This document shows, piece after piece, positions 43,113 to 52,006 of a DNA stretch of 64,000 nucleotides; positions within the stretch are counted from its first letter, which is position 1; each line of letters starts with the position of its first letter. The notes under the pieces were generated by a model. It did not search any database and had not been told where the DNA came from. It saw nothing but the letters and a program-made list of their open reading frames with translations. Both the position numbers and the translations under genes were made by a program. Source of the stretch: Cylindrospermum sp. FACHB-282 (GTDB lineage: Bacteria; Cyanobacteriota; Cyanobacteriia; Cyanobacteriales; Nostocaceae). The DNA is taken from positions 1 through 64,000 of the forward strand of contig NZ_JACJRJ010000020.1 of NCBI RefSeq assembly GCF_014697195.1, given 5' to 3'.

Positions 43113-43353
43113 CTATAAACCTCTCACAAAAATTACCACATCCTCAGAAACCCCGTTACCAATTCTGTAGTCTCCAACTCTAATGCAATAATAATCACCA
43201 TCAGCTTTAAGTTTTTTAACATACATTATTAACTTCTGCTAGACTAACAGCATTTTTCACTTCTTCAACTACGGATTTAAGGTTTTGCAGTGAACTTGTA
43301 TCCCGTAGATTGTCTAAATCTTTCTCAAAGCTTTTCCTAAACTCTACATTCAT
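43113..43353 (-). pseudogene. Decayed RelE/ParE-type toxin gene
   Basis: From ATG 43353 the frame reads MNVEFRKSFEKDLDNLRD, then SLQNLKSVVEEVKNAVSLAE, and hits TAA after VNNVC. One frame over it resumes as LKADGDYYCIRVGDYRIGNG and VVIFVRGL before a stop at 43113. This is a RelE-type toxin (the typical YRIRVGDYRIG core) broken by a frameshift near 43228 and lacking the final catalytic HR-type segment. It overlaps the antitoxin relic by 17 bp, as in working RelBE pairs. Confidence 0.7.
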
Positions 43354-43558
43354 CTTTTCTATCTAGAAGTTTGAAAATATTTTCGCGGCTGACTGGTTCA
43401 GTATTTTCACCTTATTTGATAGCCCTCTCTAAAGCTATATCTTCAATAATTTCTGTCAATAAATCTGAAAATACCTCTTTTTCTTCTTACAGTAATTCCA
43501 AAATAGCGGCTTTTAGTAATTCCTTTATTTTGATTTCATTTAAGTTAATTTCGCTCAC
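43337..43558 (-). pseudogene. Decayed RelB-type antitoxin gene
   Basis: The minus frame from about 43558 reads SEINLNEIKIKELLKAAILE LL, TAA, EEKEVFSDLLTEIIEDIALE RAIK, TAA, GENTEPVSRENIFKLLDRKD ECRV, stop. Apart from the two in-frame TAA codons it is a normal 70-residue helical antitoxin. The apparent ATG two bases upstream runs straight into TGA, so the start is damaged too. It precedes the RelE relic in the usual order. Confidence 0.65.
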
Positions 43559-44222
43559 ATACTCTCTAGGTTCTATATTTTTGTTTATTAATTTTAACAT
43601 ACTGATTGATTATCTTTATGGCTACTCCACAAGCGGGGAGGGTTAAGGCTGGGATGGAAGTGTAAAGTAAATTACAGCAGCACCAAGGAATAAAAGGGAT
43701 TTACACATACCTGTATTTTAAATGTGCTTTTTCAGTAAAAATACTGTTATCTATATTTTACTTATGGTATTTCATGGTGAAATACAGCAAAAACCAGCTT
43801 GTTACTAAGCAATTGCGACACTTCTACAAGCCTAACTGATGATATAGTCTGACTTTTTCCTATCTTCCTACCTAATTAATCTTATTTTTTCGCCAACATT
43901 CACTAATTATGACCTCAGAACAATTCCAAACCGTACACAATAGCATATGCAACCTGGGTACACGACTATTACAGTATCTTCAGGAAATACGCCAAAGTCG
44001 TCTCAGTGAACGAAGAGAAACCCAACTAATTTTTTGGTAATGTTGGGTATCCTTCCTCAACCCAACCTACATCTTACTTTCTCAAATATTGGGTGGATGC
44101 TCACCCATTTTCACCCACATTTTCCGCACACGAGTTAATTGTGAATGATTAATTTTCTCTCGCATCGAGATTTATAAAGTTTAATATCTAAGGCTTTGCG
44201 AGTTTTGCAAATCAGAATTTTA
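43559..44222. other. AT-rich spacer with Nostoc-type ACCCAAC repeat
   Basis: No convincing gene. A 43-codon frame at 43909-44040 (MTSEQFQTVHNSICNLGTRL...) has no recognisable homologue and its 3' end is part of a hairpin ACCCAAC...GTTGGGT (about 44019-44047) with further 'cccaacct' units, a common repeat style in this group. Confidence 0.4.
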
Positions 44223-44468
44223 TTACCTGGCACTGCGGTGGTTATTATAAAAAGTATTTAATGTGTATCTCGCTCTAGCTTTGATAATATTTAATTCGTC
44301 AACCTCTGCCAATAGTCTGTTTAAAGTATCAGTTTGTTCATTAGACAATTTATTTTCAGACTTTTTAGTTAATAACTCATCTAATTGAGTCTGACTTTTG
44401 CGAGATAAAACACTTTCTGCTAAAGCTGCTAACTCATCGAAACTTAAATCAATCAATAATTCAGACAT
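44223..44468 (-). CDS. Small acidic protein sharing a domain with its divergent neighbour
   Basis: An 81-residue helical protein. After a short start (MSELLIDLSFDELAALAESV) it carries LDELLTKKSENKLSNEQTD, then LNRLLAEVDELNIIKARARY. This pattern, an L-x-ELL hairpin and an L..LL......KARA tail, is repeated in the protein encoded divergently at 44538 (LSELLDRQQAGMITELEHS, ELQALM, LLRKATAL). The two genes share a 69-bp promoter region. Small cyanobacterial proteins of this kind are frequent, but I know no function. Confidence 0.6.
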   Translation of the reverse strand: MSELLIDLSFDELAALAESVLSRKSQTQLDELLTKKSENKLSNEQTDTLNRLLAEVDELNIIKARARYTLNTFYNNHRSAR

Positions 44469-44537
44469 TGTTTTTTCTTGTGTATTTGGAATTTATTACC
44501 TTTATACTTAATAGAGTAAGGAAAATGGGGCAAAAAT

Positions 44538-44927
44538 ATGAGTAACCAAATCACAATTACTCTACCAGACGATGTTTACCAAAAAGCTGAACACTTCGCA
44601 CGTCTAGCAAACCGTGATTTAGCAAGCATCTTAGTTGATACTATCCAATTTTCTATCCCACCTGTTAGTCAAGAAGCCGCAACCCTTGAACCTGTATCAG
44701 CACTTTCTGACGTGCAAGTTTTGGCATTGACAGAGTTACAAATGAACCCTGAGGAAGATAGCCGTTTGAGTGAATTGCTAGACAGACAGCAAGCTGGTAT
44801 GATCACAGAGTTAGAACATTCTGAATTACAAGCACTAATGCAAATTTATCAAGAAAGGCTATTGCGAAAAGCTACTGCATTGAGTGAAGCTGTAAAACGT
44901 GGATTAATTAAAGAGTTAGGTGCGTGA
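44538..44927 (+). CDS. Ribbon-helix-helix-like protein paired with an HNH nuclease
   Basis: A 129-residue protein. The first 45 residues (NQITITLPDDVYQKAEHFAR LANRDLASILVDTI) look like a ribbon-helix-helix DNA-binding or antitoxin domain. A linker follows, then the conserved SRLSELLDRQQAGMITELEH segment and a basic tail LLRKATALSEAVKRGLIKEL. Its stop overlaps the HNH gene start by 4 nt (GTGA), so the two are translationally coupled. A regulator or partner of the nuclease is the simplest inference. Confidence 0.7.
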   Translation: MSNQITITLPDDVYQKAEHFARLANRDLASILVDTIQFSIPPVSQEAATLEPVSALSDVQVLALTELQMNPEEDSRLSELLDRQQAGMITELEHSELQALMQIYQERLLRKATALSEAVKRGLIKELGA

Positions 44928-45361
44928 GTTCTAGCCAAATTTCTGAACAAGTCCGGGTTAGGGTGCGAACCCAGGCTAATAATCAATGTGGTTACTGTCG
45001 TAGTCTGCAAAAGTATGTATTGGGTATTTTGGAGATTGATCATATTATCCCCAAAGCTAAAGGTGGCACTGATGACGAAGAAAACTTATGGCTTGCTTGT
45101 AGACTATGCAACGGATATAAAGGCACTCAAACTCATGGACTAGACCAAGTAACTGACAGTAATGTAAAGTTATTTAATCCTCGTCAACAAAAGTGGTCAT
45201 GTCATTTTGCTTGGACTAATAATGATACACATATTATAGGGTTGACTGCTTGTGGACGCGCTACAGTTTTAGCCCTACAACTCAATAATATTTATGCAAT
45301 TACTGTTAGACAAGCATGGGTTTCTGCTGGTTGGCATCCACCAGAAGATGCTAATGGGTAG
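44924..45361 (+). CDS. HNH endonuclease
   Basis: A 145-residue HNH (McrA-like) nuclease. The zinc/active-site set is CGYC, LEIDHIIPKAKGGTDDEENL and LACRLCNGYKG, with the His pair and Asn typical of HNH beta-beta-alpha-metal folds. The C-terminal 65 residues (VKLFNPRQQKWSCHFAW...; GRATVLALQLNN) are a conserved cyanobacterial extension. It is translationally coupled to the upstream ribbon-helix-helix-like protein. Substrate and role, whether mobile, defence or repair, are unknown. Confidence 0.88.
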   Translation: MSSSQISEQVRVRVRTQANNQCGYCRSLQKYVLGILEIDHIIPKAKGGTDDEENLWLACRLCNGYKGTQTHGLDQVTDSNVKLFNPRQQKWSCHFAWTNNDTHIIGLTACGRATVLALQLNNIYAITVRQAWVSAGWHPPEDANG

Positions 45362-45393
45362 CAATAGTTATCCTAATTCATCCATTCTCCGTT

Positions 45394-45502
45394 CTCGTTC
45401 CCTGGCTCTTCCGGGGAATGCTCTACAGGAGGCTCTCCCTCCATTACCTTTTTTGAGGCAGAGCCTCAAAAACTGCATTCCCAGCCAGAGACTGGGAACG
45501 AG
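45394..45502. repeat. 109-bp palindromic element
   Basis: The outer ends are inverse copies: CTCGTTCCCTGGCT...GGGAATGC at the left and GCATTCCC...GGGAACGAG at the right. An inner hairpin TTTTTGAGGC-AGA-GCCTCAAAAA (45450-45472) is perfect over 10 bp. This matches the 'ggaacgag' style palindromic repeats dispersed through Nostoc-like genomes. It fills most of the spacer between the HNH and MTHFS genes and could act as a bidirectional transcript end. Confidence 0.75.
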
Positions 45503-45549
45503 TCAAAAATTATTAACATTACGTTTAGCAATATATTTTTCTATGTCAC

Positions 45550-46110
45550 TCATCTTCTTTCTGTCACCACAGTTTGTAAAGGTTTATCCCAAATATCAAG
45601 GGGAAGTTGTGGTAAATAGGCAAAATCAAAAACTACGCCCATAGTAGGTTTTTTAGCCCAAGGTGGAGAACTCAACAAACGGTCATAATAGCCGCCACCA
45701 TAACCCAAGCGATATCCTTGGACATCACAACCCACGCAGGGAACGAGAATTAAATCTACTTCTTCTATATCAATTATTGCCGCTTCTGGATGTGGTTCAG
45801 GGATGCCATAAGCACCTGTATTAATGACGTCGTCAGGTTGCCAAAAATGCCAAGCTAGGGACTTACCAACACAACGGGGAAAACCCCAACGTTTATCAGA
45901 GTTGGTAAACAGTGAGCTAAGGTCAGGTTCTTGACGAAAGCTGAAAAAAGCCAGGATGGTAGTAGCTCGAGTAAATAATACAGAATTTTGTAAATTAGAG
46001 GAAATGCGATCGCTCTTTTCTCTCCACTCGACAACAGACATTGATTGCCGCGTTTTGATCAGAGTACGGCGTAGCTTGGCTTTATCTAGTTGAGCATCAA
46101 TATTGTTCAT
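45550..46110 (-). CDS. 5-formyltetrahydrofolate cyclo-ligase
   Basis: Converts 5-formyl-THF to 5,10-methenyl-THF with ATP, returning it to the active folate pool. Family marks: KAKLRRTLIKTRQSMS at the start, the FFSFRQEPDLSSLF region, IPEPHP, and the substrate/ATP loop LVPCVGCDVQGYRLGYGGGY followed by YDRLL. I use ATG 46110 (MNNIDAQLDKAK, 186 residues) rather than the TTG at 46137. It lies 47 bp downstream of the GDP-fucose synthase gene on the same strand, but a functional link is not evident. Confidence 0.9.
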   Translation of the reverse strand: MNNIDAQLDKAKLRRTLIKTRQSMSVVEWREKSDRISSNLQNSVLFTRATTILAFFSFRQEPDLSSLFTNSDKRWGFPRCVGKSLAWHFWQPDDVINTGAYGIPEPHPEAAIIDIEEVDLILVPCVGCDVQGYRLGYGGGYYDRLLSSPPWAKKPTMGVVFDFAYLPQLPLDIWDKPLQTVVTERR

Positions 46111-46156
46111 CAAACCAGAATCAGGGGGTAGGGACAATGCCCTACCTGATAACTAA

Positions 46157-47101
46157 CTAAGCGGCGTTTTGCCGATACCACTCAATTGTATTTTTTAACC
46201 CTTCCTCAAAGCCTACCTGAGCTGTGAAACCAAAGGCTTGCTTTGCCCTTTCAGTATCTAAACAGCGGCGGGGTTGACCATTCGGTTGGTCAGTTTCCCA
46301 AACAATCTCACCTTCAAACTCCATCAATTTCGCAATTAGATTAATCAAATCACGGATGGAGATTTCATAACCAGTTCCCAAATTAACCGGTTCAGAGTCG
46401 TTATAGGATGTCGTACCCATAACAATCCCCCTTGCGGCATCTACTGAATAGAGAAACTCACGAGTAGGAGAACCATCACCCCAAACGGGAAGTTGCTTTT
46501 CTCCCTTAATTTGAGCTTCATGTACCTTACGAATTAACGCCGGAATCACGTGGGAACTCTTGGGGTCAAAGTTATCTTCAGGCCCGTATAGATTCACTGG
46601 TAACAGGTAAATACCATTAAAGCCATACTGCTGACGGTAAGATTGCAGTTGCACTAAAAGCGCTTTCTTGGCAACGCCATAGGGAGCATTGGTTTCTTCT
46701 GGATAGCCATTCCAGAGGTCATCTTCTTTGAATGGCACTGGGGTAAATTTGGGATAAGCGCAGATAGTGCCAACACAGACAAATTTTTCGATTCCAGCTT
46801 GATAGGCAGCGTGAATCAGGTGAGTGCCCATGATCAAGTTATCGTAAAATAACTCGCCGGGTTTTTCGCGGTTAAGACCGATACCACCAACATGAGCTGC
46901 TAGGTGAATAATAATGTCTTGCTGGTTGACTGCACGTTGGCTATTTTCCCATACCCTTAGATCGCAATCGCGCGATCGCGTTACAGTAATTTTTTCACGG
47001 TCAGCCCCAGCCTGACACAGCTGATCTATCACCTGACGACCTAGAAACCCTGATCCACCTGTGACCAGAATCCGTTTATTTTTTAGTTCTAAGGCTGTCA
47101 T
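46157..47101 (-). CDS. fcl: GDP-L-fucose synthase
   Basis: NADPH-dependent epimerase-reductase that makes GDP-L-fucose from GDP-4-keto-6-deoxymannose. The Rossmann start is [15 protein letters not shown]; the catalytic set is in VGTICAYPK (Ser/Cys region) and YGVAKKALL (Y-x3-K). [20 protein letters not shown] and [17 protein letters not shown] are diagnostic for the family. The 314 residues are normal. It follows gmd by 24 bp on the same strand, so the two consecutive pathway steps form an operon that supplies fucose for surface polysaccharide. Confidence 0.94.
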   Translation of the reverse strand: MTALELKNKRILVTGGSGFLGRQVIDQLCQAGADREKITVTRSRDCDLRVWENSQRAVNQQDIIIHLAAHVGGIGLNREKPGELFYDNLIMGTHLIHAAYQAGIEKFVCVGTICAYPKFTPVPFKEDDLWNGYPEETNAPYGVAKKALLVQLQSYRQQYGFNGIYLLPVNLYGPEDNFDPKSSHVIPALIRKVHEAQIKGEKQLPVWGDGSPTREFLYSVDAARGIVMGTTSYNDSEPVNLGTGYEISIRDLINLIAKLMEFEGEIVWETDQPNGQPRRCLDTERAKQAFGFTAQVGFEEGLKNTIEWYRQNAA

Positions 47102-47125
47102 ATTTTTTATCCTCCGCGGTGTAAA

Positions 47126-48211
47126 TCAGAAGTGGAGAGCGCCTAGTTCTTGACGAACAGTAGCAATATCTTGAGGTAGTAGTGAACCATTTCCATTGGG
47201 GGAAGTGTGACCCAAGGCTTGCAAGTCGGCTTCTACCATCAGCGCCACAAGTTCGGTAAAGGTTACAGACGGTTTCCAGCCTAACTTCTGTTGTGCCTTA
47301 GTTGGATCGCCAATTAATAACTCTACTTCTGATGGACGCAGATAACGCTCATCAAACTCTACATAGTCTTGCCAATTAAGGTTTACATAACTAAATGCTA
47401 ATTCCAGGAACTCTTTGACTGAGTGGGTTTCGCCAGTAGCAATCACATAATCGTCTGGCTGGTCTTGTTGCAACATCAGCCACATTGCCTTCACATAATC
47501 TTTGGCATAACCCCAATCCCGCTTGGCATCAAGATTGCCCATATAGATATTTTTCTGTTTACCAGCAACGATGCGGGCGACTGCTCTAGTTATTTTGCGA
47601 GTGACAAAGGTTTCGCCACGTCGGGGCGATTCATGGTTAAAAAGTATCCCATTGGCAGCAAACAAGCCGTAGGACTCGCGATAATTCACTGTTTGCCAGT
47701 GAGCGTAAACTTTAGCACAAGCGTAGGGGCTGCGAGGATAAAATGGCGTTGTCTCACTTTGTGGTATTGCTTGCACTAAACCAAACATTTCCGAAGAACC
47801 TGCTTGGTAGAACCGCACCTGAATTCCTGTGCGCTGCTGGTAGTCCCGAATTGCTTCTAGCAACCGCAGAGTTCCCATTCCTACCGCATCTACCGTATAT
47901 TCTGGGGAATCAAAGCTTACCCTGACATGGGATTGAGCACCCAGGTTGTAAATTTCTGTTGGCTTGACTTCTTCTAAAATCCGCCGCAGGGTCGTCCCAT
48001 CTGTCAAGTCACCATAGTGAAGCAACAACCGCACTCCCTCTTTGTGAGGGTCTTCGTAAATGTGATCGATGCGATCTGTGTTGAAGGTAGAAGTTCGGCG
48101 AATAATACCATGAACTTCATAACCTTGTTCTAGCAAAAACTCACTCAGATATGAACCATCTTGACCGGTGATACCAGTAATCAACGCGCGCTTCGGTTGC
48201 GTCATGCTCAA
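47126..48211 (-). CDS. gmd: GDP-mannose 4,6-dehydratase
   Basis: First step from GDP-mannose towards GDP-fucose, using tightly bound [24 protein letters not shown] is the cofactor loop, [18 protein letters not shown] is the family's conserved NADP region, and [20 protein letters not shown] carries the Y-x3-K catalytic pair. [16 protein letters not shown] is typical of Gmd. 361 residues, full length. It is the first gene of the gmd-fcl pair. Upstream lies a 560-bp spacer containing the second 169-bp repeat copy. Confidence 0.96.
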   Translation of the reverse strand: MSMTQPKRALITGITGQDGSYLSEFLLEQGYEVHGIIRRTSTFNTDRIDHIYEDPHKEGVRLLLHYGDLTDGTTLRRILEEVKPTEIYNLGAQSHVRVSFDSPEYTVDAVGMGTLRLLEAIRDYQQRTGIQVRFYQAGSSEMFGLVQAIPQSETTPFYPRSPYACAKVYAHWQTVNYRESYGLFAANGILFNHESPRRGETFVTRKITRAVARIVAGKQKNIYMGNLDAKRDWGYAKDYVKAMWLMLQQDQPDDYVIATGETHSVKEFLELAFSYVNLNWQDYVEFDERYLRPSEVELLIGDPTKAQQKLGWKPSVTFTELVALMVEADLQALGHTSPNGNGSLLPQDIATVRQELGALHF

Positions 48212-48440
48212 TTATCCCTTGTTATCGGTGATTAAAAAGTTACAGGCAATCTGATATAAACTAACAGTTAATTACTCAATTGCCTAATGGAGAGCCTAAG
48301 AGTATTAGTTGTTAATAGAAATTGGCTGTAAATAAGTATACTTAAGTAAAAGTAATTTAACAAGTAAGGTCTAAATAAAAAATAGCATATACTGAGTATC
48401 TATGTATAAATTTTTAGGCGACTAAATTTTATCCAGGGCT

Positions 48441-48609
48441 TCATTAAAGTTATCCTTTCATTGGCGGTCAGAATCCAAAATCTGCTCGTCAGATGCGTAA
48501 ACTCGGTGCGCAGCGAGGCTTCACCCAAGATATTGTGTGAAAACGAGATTGTAAAAGCCGCCAACAAGCGTTGGAACCGCCAATTTTGTCCAGGTTTTTG
48601 CCAAGGCTT
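48441..48609 (-). repeat. 169-bp dispersed repeat, copy 2
   Basis: Inverted second copy of the block at 36708-36876, also 169 bp, with about 11 substitutions and no indels. It lies alone in the 48212-48771 spacer between gmd and a sugar transferase. The rest of the spacer shows a hairpin GGGGCA-TGAGT-TGCCCC (48731-48747) near the end of the transferase gene and no gene. Confidence 0.8.
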
Positions 48610-48771
48610 AAGTTTGATCAATTTGAATAGAATTTATTTTTTTGCCACTAGAGGATAAATAAAAATATGACCATACTGGAGTGACTTATGTGGTGTCCCT
48701 GCTCAGTTTCCATGCAATAATTGGTATCCGGGGGCATGAGTTGCCCCACAGAATCAACCTTGAGTAGCTTC

Positions 48772-49503
48772 TCAGTACGCCCCGTTATTTTTGGGCATAA
48801 TGACCACATCAATTGTTTTCAAGATGATCCATAAATCGAGCCAAAAATTCCTATATTTGACGTAATGTAGGTCGATTTGAACTCGCCGGGGGTACGGAAT
48901 ATCATTGCGCCCAGACACTTGCCACAAACCAGTGATTCCGGGACGGATTGTTAAAATCTGATCGATGTGACAACCGTATTTTGGCAATTCTTCCGTTACT
49001 AAGGGTCGCGGACCGACGACACTCATGTCCCCTTTTAAAACGTTCCAGAACTGAGGAAATTCATCCAAACTGGTAATTCGTAAGAACCGACCAATTTTGG
49101 TAATTCTGGGGTCTTGTTTGAGCTTAAAACTGGTTTCAAATTCTTGCCGCAATTCTTGGGATGTTTCCATCATTTGCACGAGAATTTCGTCTGCGTTGCT
49201 CACCATTGTGCGGAATTTAATACAATTAAAGCGCTTATAGTTTTTACCAACCCGTTCTTGGGCATAAAAAATCGGGCCTTCTGAACTGAAAGCAATCAGC
49301 AAGGCCAAGATTAAGTAGACGGGGAAAAACAATATCAAGACCGAAAGCGAAAAAACAATATCGAACAGTCGCTTGGCAAACTCTCCGTTTAAACCCTGTA
49401 AAGACAAACCTTTGGGTTTTACCCTCGGCGTCTTTGTTTGTTGACCACGTTTTAAGAAAGTACGCGATCGCTTGCCGGAGAGGAGTGAGCTCTGGGCAGT
49501 CAT
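48772..49503 (-). CDS. Exopolysaccharide sugar transferase
   Basis: A 243-residue PF02397-type polyprenyl-phosphate sugar-1-phosphate transferase. One membrane helix (IVFSLSVLILFFPVYLILAL) precedes the catalytic part with YAQERVGKNYKRF, IKFRTMVSNADE, RITSLDEFPQFWNVLKGDMS, VVGPRPL and RPGITGLWQVSGR. It would load the first sugar of a polymer repeat unit. Two adjacent ATGs exist; 49503 is chosen because aaggag is too close to 49506. It lies about 100 bp downstream of a GT4 gene on the same strand, fitting a surface-polysaccharide group with gmd-fcl. Confidence 0.9.
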   Translation of the reverse strand: MTAQSSLLSGKRSRTFLKRGQQTKTPRVKPKGLSLQGLNGEFAKRLFDIVFSLSVLILFFPVYLILALLIAFSSEGPIFYAQERVGKNYKRFNCIKFRTMVSNADEILVQMMETSQELRQEFETSFKLKQDPRITKIGRFLRITSLDEFPQFWNVLKGDMSVVGPRPLVTEELPKYGCHIDQILTIRPGITGLWQVSGRNDIPYPRRVQIDLHYVKYRNFWLDLWIILKTIDVVIMPKNNGAY

Positions 49504-49606
49504 CATACTCCTTAAGAATCCACACCACACATAGTCCCAATCTTAAAGCCAAAAGGCAGTGCTTCTGGGGGGAAATTTCCAAAAGCCTAGAAAACAAATC
49601 TAAAAA

Positions 49607-50758
49607 TCAAGACCATGATTTCCAGGAATGTCTTTTTTCTTGGCATTTATTTAAAAAATCGAGGTATCGCTCTGCAAAAACTTGCCCAGAAAACTGGGTG
49701 GCGTGTTCTCGCGTATACTCAGGATTAAAAAAGTCCTGATAGACTTCAAACTTTTCTACCGCCTCCACTAAAGCTGCCTCTGTTTGCACCCTGAAGAATA
49801 TACCAGTCCCTGTATCCGTACAAGTGCGAATATCTCGCACAGTTTCTAGCGCACCTCCTGCACCGTAGGCAATAACTGGAGTCCCACAAGCTTGTGCTTC
49901 CACCAAAGCGATGCCAAAATCTTCACAAGCCGCATAGACAAATGCCTTGGCACTGGCCATATATTTTTTTACCACATCATCGGGAAGCCATCCCAGTATT
50001 TGGATATTAGCATTTGCCAAGGAGCGAATCTTGTTCATTTCTGGTCCTGTACCAATAACGATTAAGGGTCGTTGTAGTTGGTTAAAAGCTTTGACAATTA
50101 AGGATACTTGCTTATAACTCACTAAACGGGAAACTATCAGGTAAAAATCCTCCTTCTGACGAAAAAAGGGTAATCCCTCAAGATTAACTGGTGGGTAAAT
50201 TACTTTTGCTTCTCGCCGATAGCAACGCCAAATCCGCCGAGCTGTATGCTGCGAGTTGGCAATAAAGTAATCAACGCGGTTTGCACTCAATACATCCCAT
50301 TGGCGCAACTGATGCAGTAAGTACCGCGTCACCCATCCAGCTAAACCACTCCCCAGCTTGCTTTGGCGGAGATAATCGAAGGTCAAGTCCCAGGCATAAC
50401 GCATGGGACTATGACAGTAGCAAATATGCAACTGATCGGGAGTTGTCAGAGCGCCTTTAGCAACAGCGTGGGATGAAGACAGAATTACATCATATTCCCG
50501 TAAATCCAGTTGTTCCATCGCTAAGGGCAACAAAGGCAGATATTTTTGTACACCTTGGCGGGCTAAGGGGAAGTGCTGGAGAAACGTCGTGCCAATCTGA
50601 CGCTCATATAAATAACTTTCAGGATTGGTAGATTCAAAGTCGATGAGGGAATATAAATCAGCATCAATGTGATTCAATATCTCCCGGACAACGAGTTCTG
50701 AACCACCTGTGGCTTTAGGCGTCAGCCACTCATGAACCAGAGCATATTTCAAGGGCAC
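49607..50758 (-). CDS. Glycosyltransferase family 4
   Basis: A 383-residue GT-B retaining transferase. The N-terminal domain starts KYALVHEWLTPKATGGSELV. The donor-binding domain has FYLIVSRLVSYKQVSLIVKA, VIGTGPEMNKI and the E-x7-E motif in EDFGIALVEAQACGTPVIAY. It probably extends the lipid-linked sugar made by the sugar transferase downstream, possibly with fucose or mannose from GDP donors of the adjacent gmd-fcl genes (inference from neighbourhood). Soluble or peripherally membrane-bound. Confidence 0.9.
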   Translation of the reverse strand: MPLKYALVHEWLTPKATGGSELVVREILNHIDADLYSLIDFESTNPESYLYERQIGTTFLQHFPLARQGVQKYLPLLPLAMEQLDLREYDVILSSSHAVAKGALTTPDQLHICYCHSPMRYAWDLTFDYLRQSKLGSGLAGWVTRYLLHQLRQWDVLSANRVDYFIANSQHTARRIWRCYRREAKVIYPPVNLEGLPFFRQKEDFYLIVSRLVSYKQVSLIVKAFNQLQRPLIVIGTGPEMNKIRSLANANIQILGWLPDDVVKKYMASAKAFVYAACEDFGIALVEAQACGTPVIAYGAGGALETVRDIRTCTDTGTGIFFRVQTEAALVEAVEKFEVYQDFFNPEYTREHATQFSGQVFAERYLDFLNKCQEKRHSWKSWS

Positions 50759-51002
50759 AGCTAACTTTGAATAGGTGGCAAATACTTGGGGAAGGAATGA
50801 GGTTAACTGAAAAGTTTCCCATTGTGATGAATGAATGGGAAGCGCCCCAGATTAACCCGAAGACGTAATCCGACTAAAAGAGGTTCCACCAGAGAGGCTG
50901 CAACCTGATAACCTCAGATTGGGGATTGGGGATTGGGAAAAGTTTTCCCTAGTAAAGAGTCCCCAGTCCCTTGACGTCAACTGACATAGGAATTGGGAAC
51001 TT

Positions 51003-51941
51003 ATGCGAATTTTGATTATTGGTGGCACTCGGTTCATTGGTGTCTACCTGACTCAACTACTGGTGGAAGCTGGACATGAGGTGGTACTGTTCAATCGTGG
51101 TAATCGTCCAGCACCTTCGTTACAGGGAGTAGGACAAATTATAGGCGATCGCACTGATGCTACTCAGCTAAAAGCAAAGTTAGCACAAGAAAGTTTTGAT
51201 GTCATTTTTGACAATAATGGGCGGGAACTTACGGACACTCAACCACTGGCCGAAATTTTTCAAGGACGGGTGCAACATTTTGTATATATGAGTTCTGCTG
51301 GAGTCTATCTTAAATCTGACCAATTGCCCCATGTAGAAGGGGATGCAGTTGATCCTCAGAGTCGTCACAAGGGTAAGCACGAAACGGAAGCTTACCTGAT
51401 GCAACAGGGATTACCTTTTACTTCTATTCGTCCGACCTATATTTATGGGCCCCGGAACTATAATGAGTTGGAAAGCTGGTTTTTTGAGCGAATTGTGCGC
51501 GATCGCCCTCTGCCTATCCCTGGTAATGGAATGCACATCACACAACTAGGTCATGTCAAGGATTTGGCTCAGGCAATGACTCAGGTGGTGGGTAACAAAA
51601 AGGCAATTGGTCAGATATATAATATTTCTGGCGATCGCTTTGTGACCTTTGATGGTTTAGCTCGTGCTTGTGCTGTTGCTGCTGGCAAATCACCCGATTC
51701 TCTAAAAATTGTGCATTACGACCCGAAAAAGTTTGATTTTGGCAAGCGCAAAGCTTTTCCCATGCGAGTGCAACATTTCTTTGCCTCTGTACACAAAGCC
51801 CAAACAGAATTAGACTGGCAACCTGAGTATAATTTAATTTCTGGGCTGAATGACTCCTTAGAAAACGATTATCTACCATCTGGGCGTGACAAAGCTGATG
51901 TAGATTTTTCTGTCGATGAAGAAATTTTAAAAGCTGTGTAA
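51003..51941 (+). CDS. CSP41-like NAD(P)-dependent epimerase/dehydratase
   Basis: A 312-residue atypical short-chain dehydrogenase. The cofactor loop is ILIIGGTRFIGVYL. YMSSAGVYLKSDQLPH is followed by GKHETEAYLMQQGLPFTSIR and YIYGPRNYNELESWFFERIV, a pattern I know from the chloroplast stem-loop binding protein CSP41b and its cyanobacterial orthologues. Those bind RNA or affect plastid transcription and translation; enzyme activity is uncertain. The usual Y-x3-K catalytic pair is not obvious here. Single gene with a strong terminator shared with pgsA. Confidence 0.85.
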   Translation: MRILIIGGTRFIGVYLTQLLVEAGHEVVLFNRGNRPAPSLQGVGQIIGDRTDATQLKAKLAQESFDVIFDNNGRELTDTQPLAEIFQGRVQHFVYMSSAGVYLKSDQLPHVEGDAVDPQSRHKGKHETEAYLMQQGLPFTSIRPTYIYGPRNYNELESWFFERIVRDRPLPIPGNGMHITQLGHVKDLAQAMTQVVGNKKAIGQIYNISGDRFVTFDGLARACAVAAGKSPDSLKIVHYDPKKFDFGKRKAFPMRVQHFFASVHKAQTELDWQPEYNLISGLNDSLENDYLPSGRDKADVDFSVDEEILKAV

Positions 51942-51943
51942 CA

Positions 51944-51976
51944 AGATTCCCGACTTCTCTAAGAAGTCGGGAATCT
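51944..51976. terminator. Perfect hairpin between convergent genes
   Basis: AGATTCCCGACTTCT (51944-51958) and AGAAGTCGGGAATCT (51962-51976) form a perfect 15-bp stem with a 3-nt loop, 3 bp after the CSP41-like stop. No T-run follows. This sequence style is also a dispersed cyanobacterial repeat. It probably ends or protects transcripts of both convergent genes. Confidence 0.7.
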
Positions 51977-52006
51977 GAGTATTGCCAGGATGTACGAGAA
52001 GCTTTT

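Noticed and set aside
43371-43646. 91-codon plus-strand frame rich in Ser/Ile/Phe
   Set aside because: It is the complement of the decayed RelB-type antitoxin, whose minus-strand reading is far more protein-like.
43909-44040. 43-codon frame MTSEQFQTVHNSIC...
   Set aside because: Its 3' part lies in a dispersed ACCCAAC/GTTGGGT hairpin repeat and no homologue is recognised.
48461-48658. Plus-strand frame opposite the 169-bp repeat (ASPKILCENEIV...)
   Set aside because: In the other repeat copy this frame contains a stop (EII-stop-AANKRW), so it is not a conserved gene.
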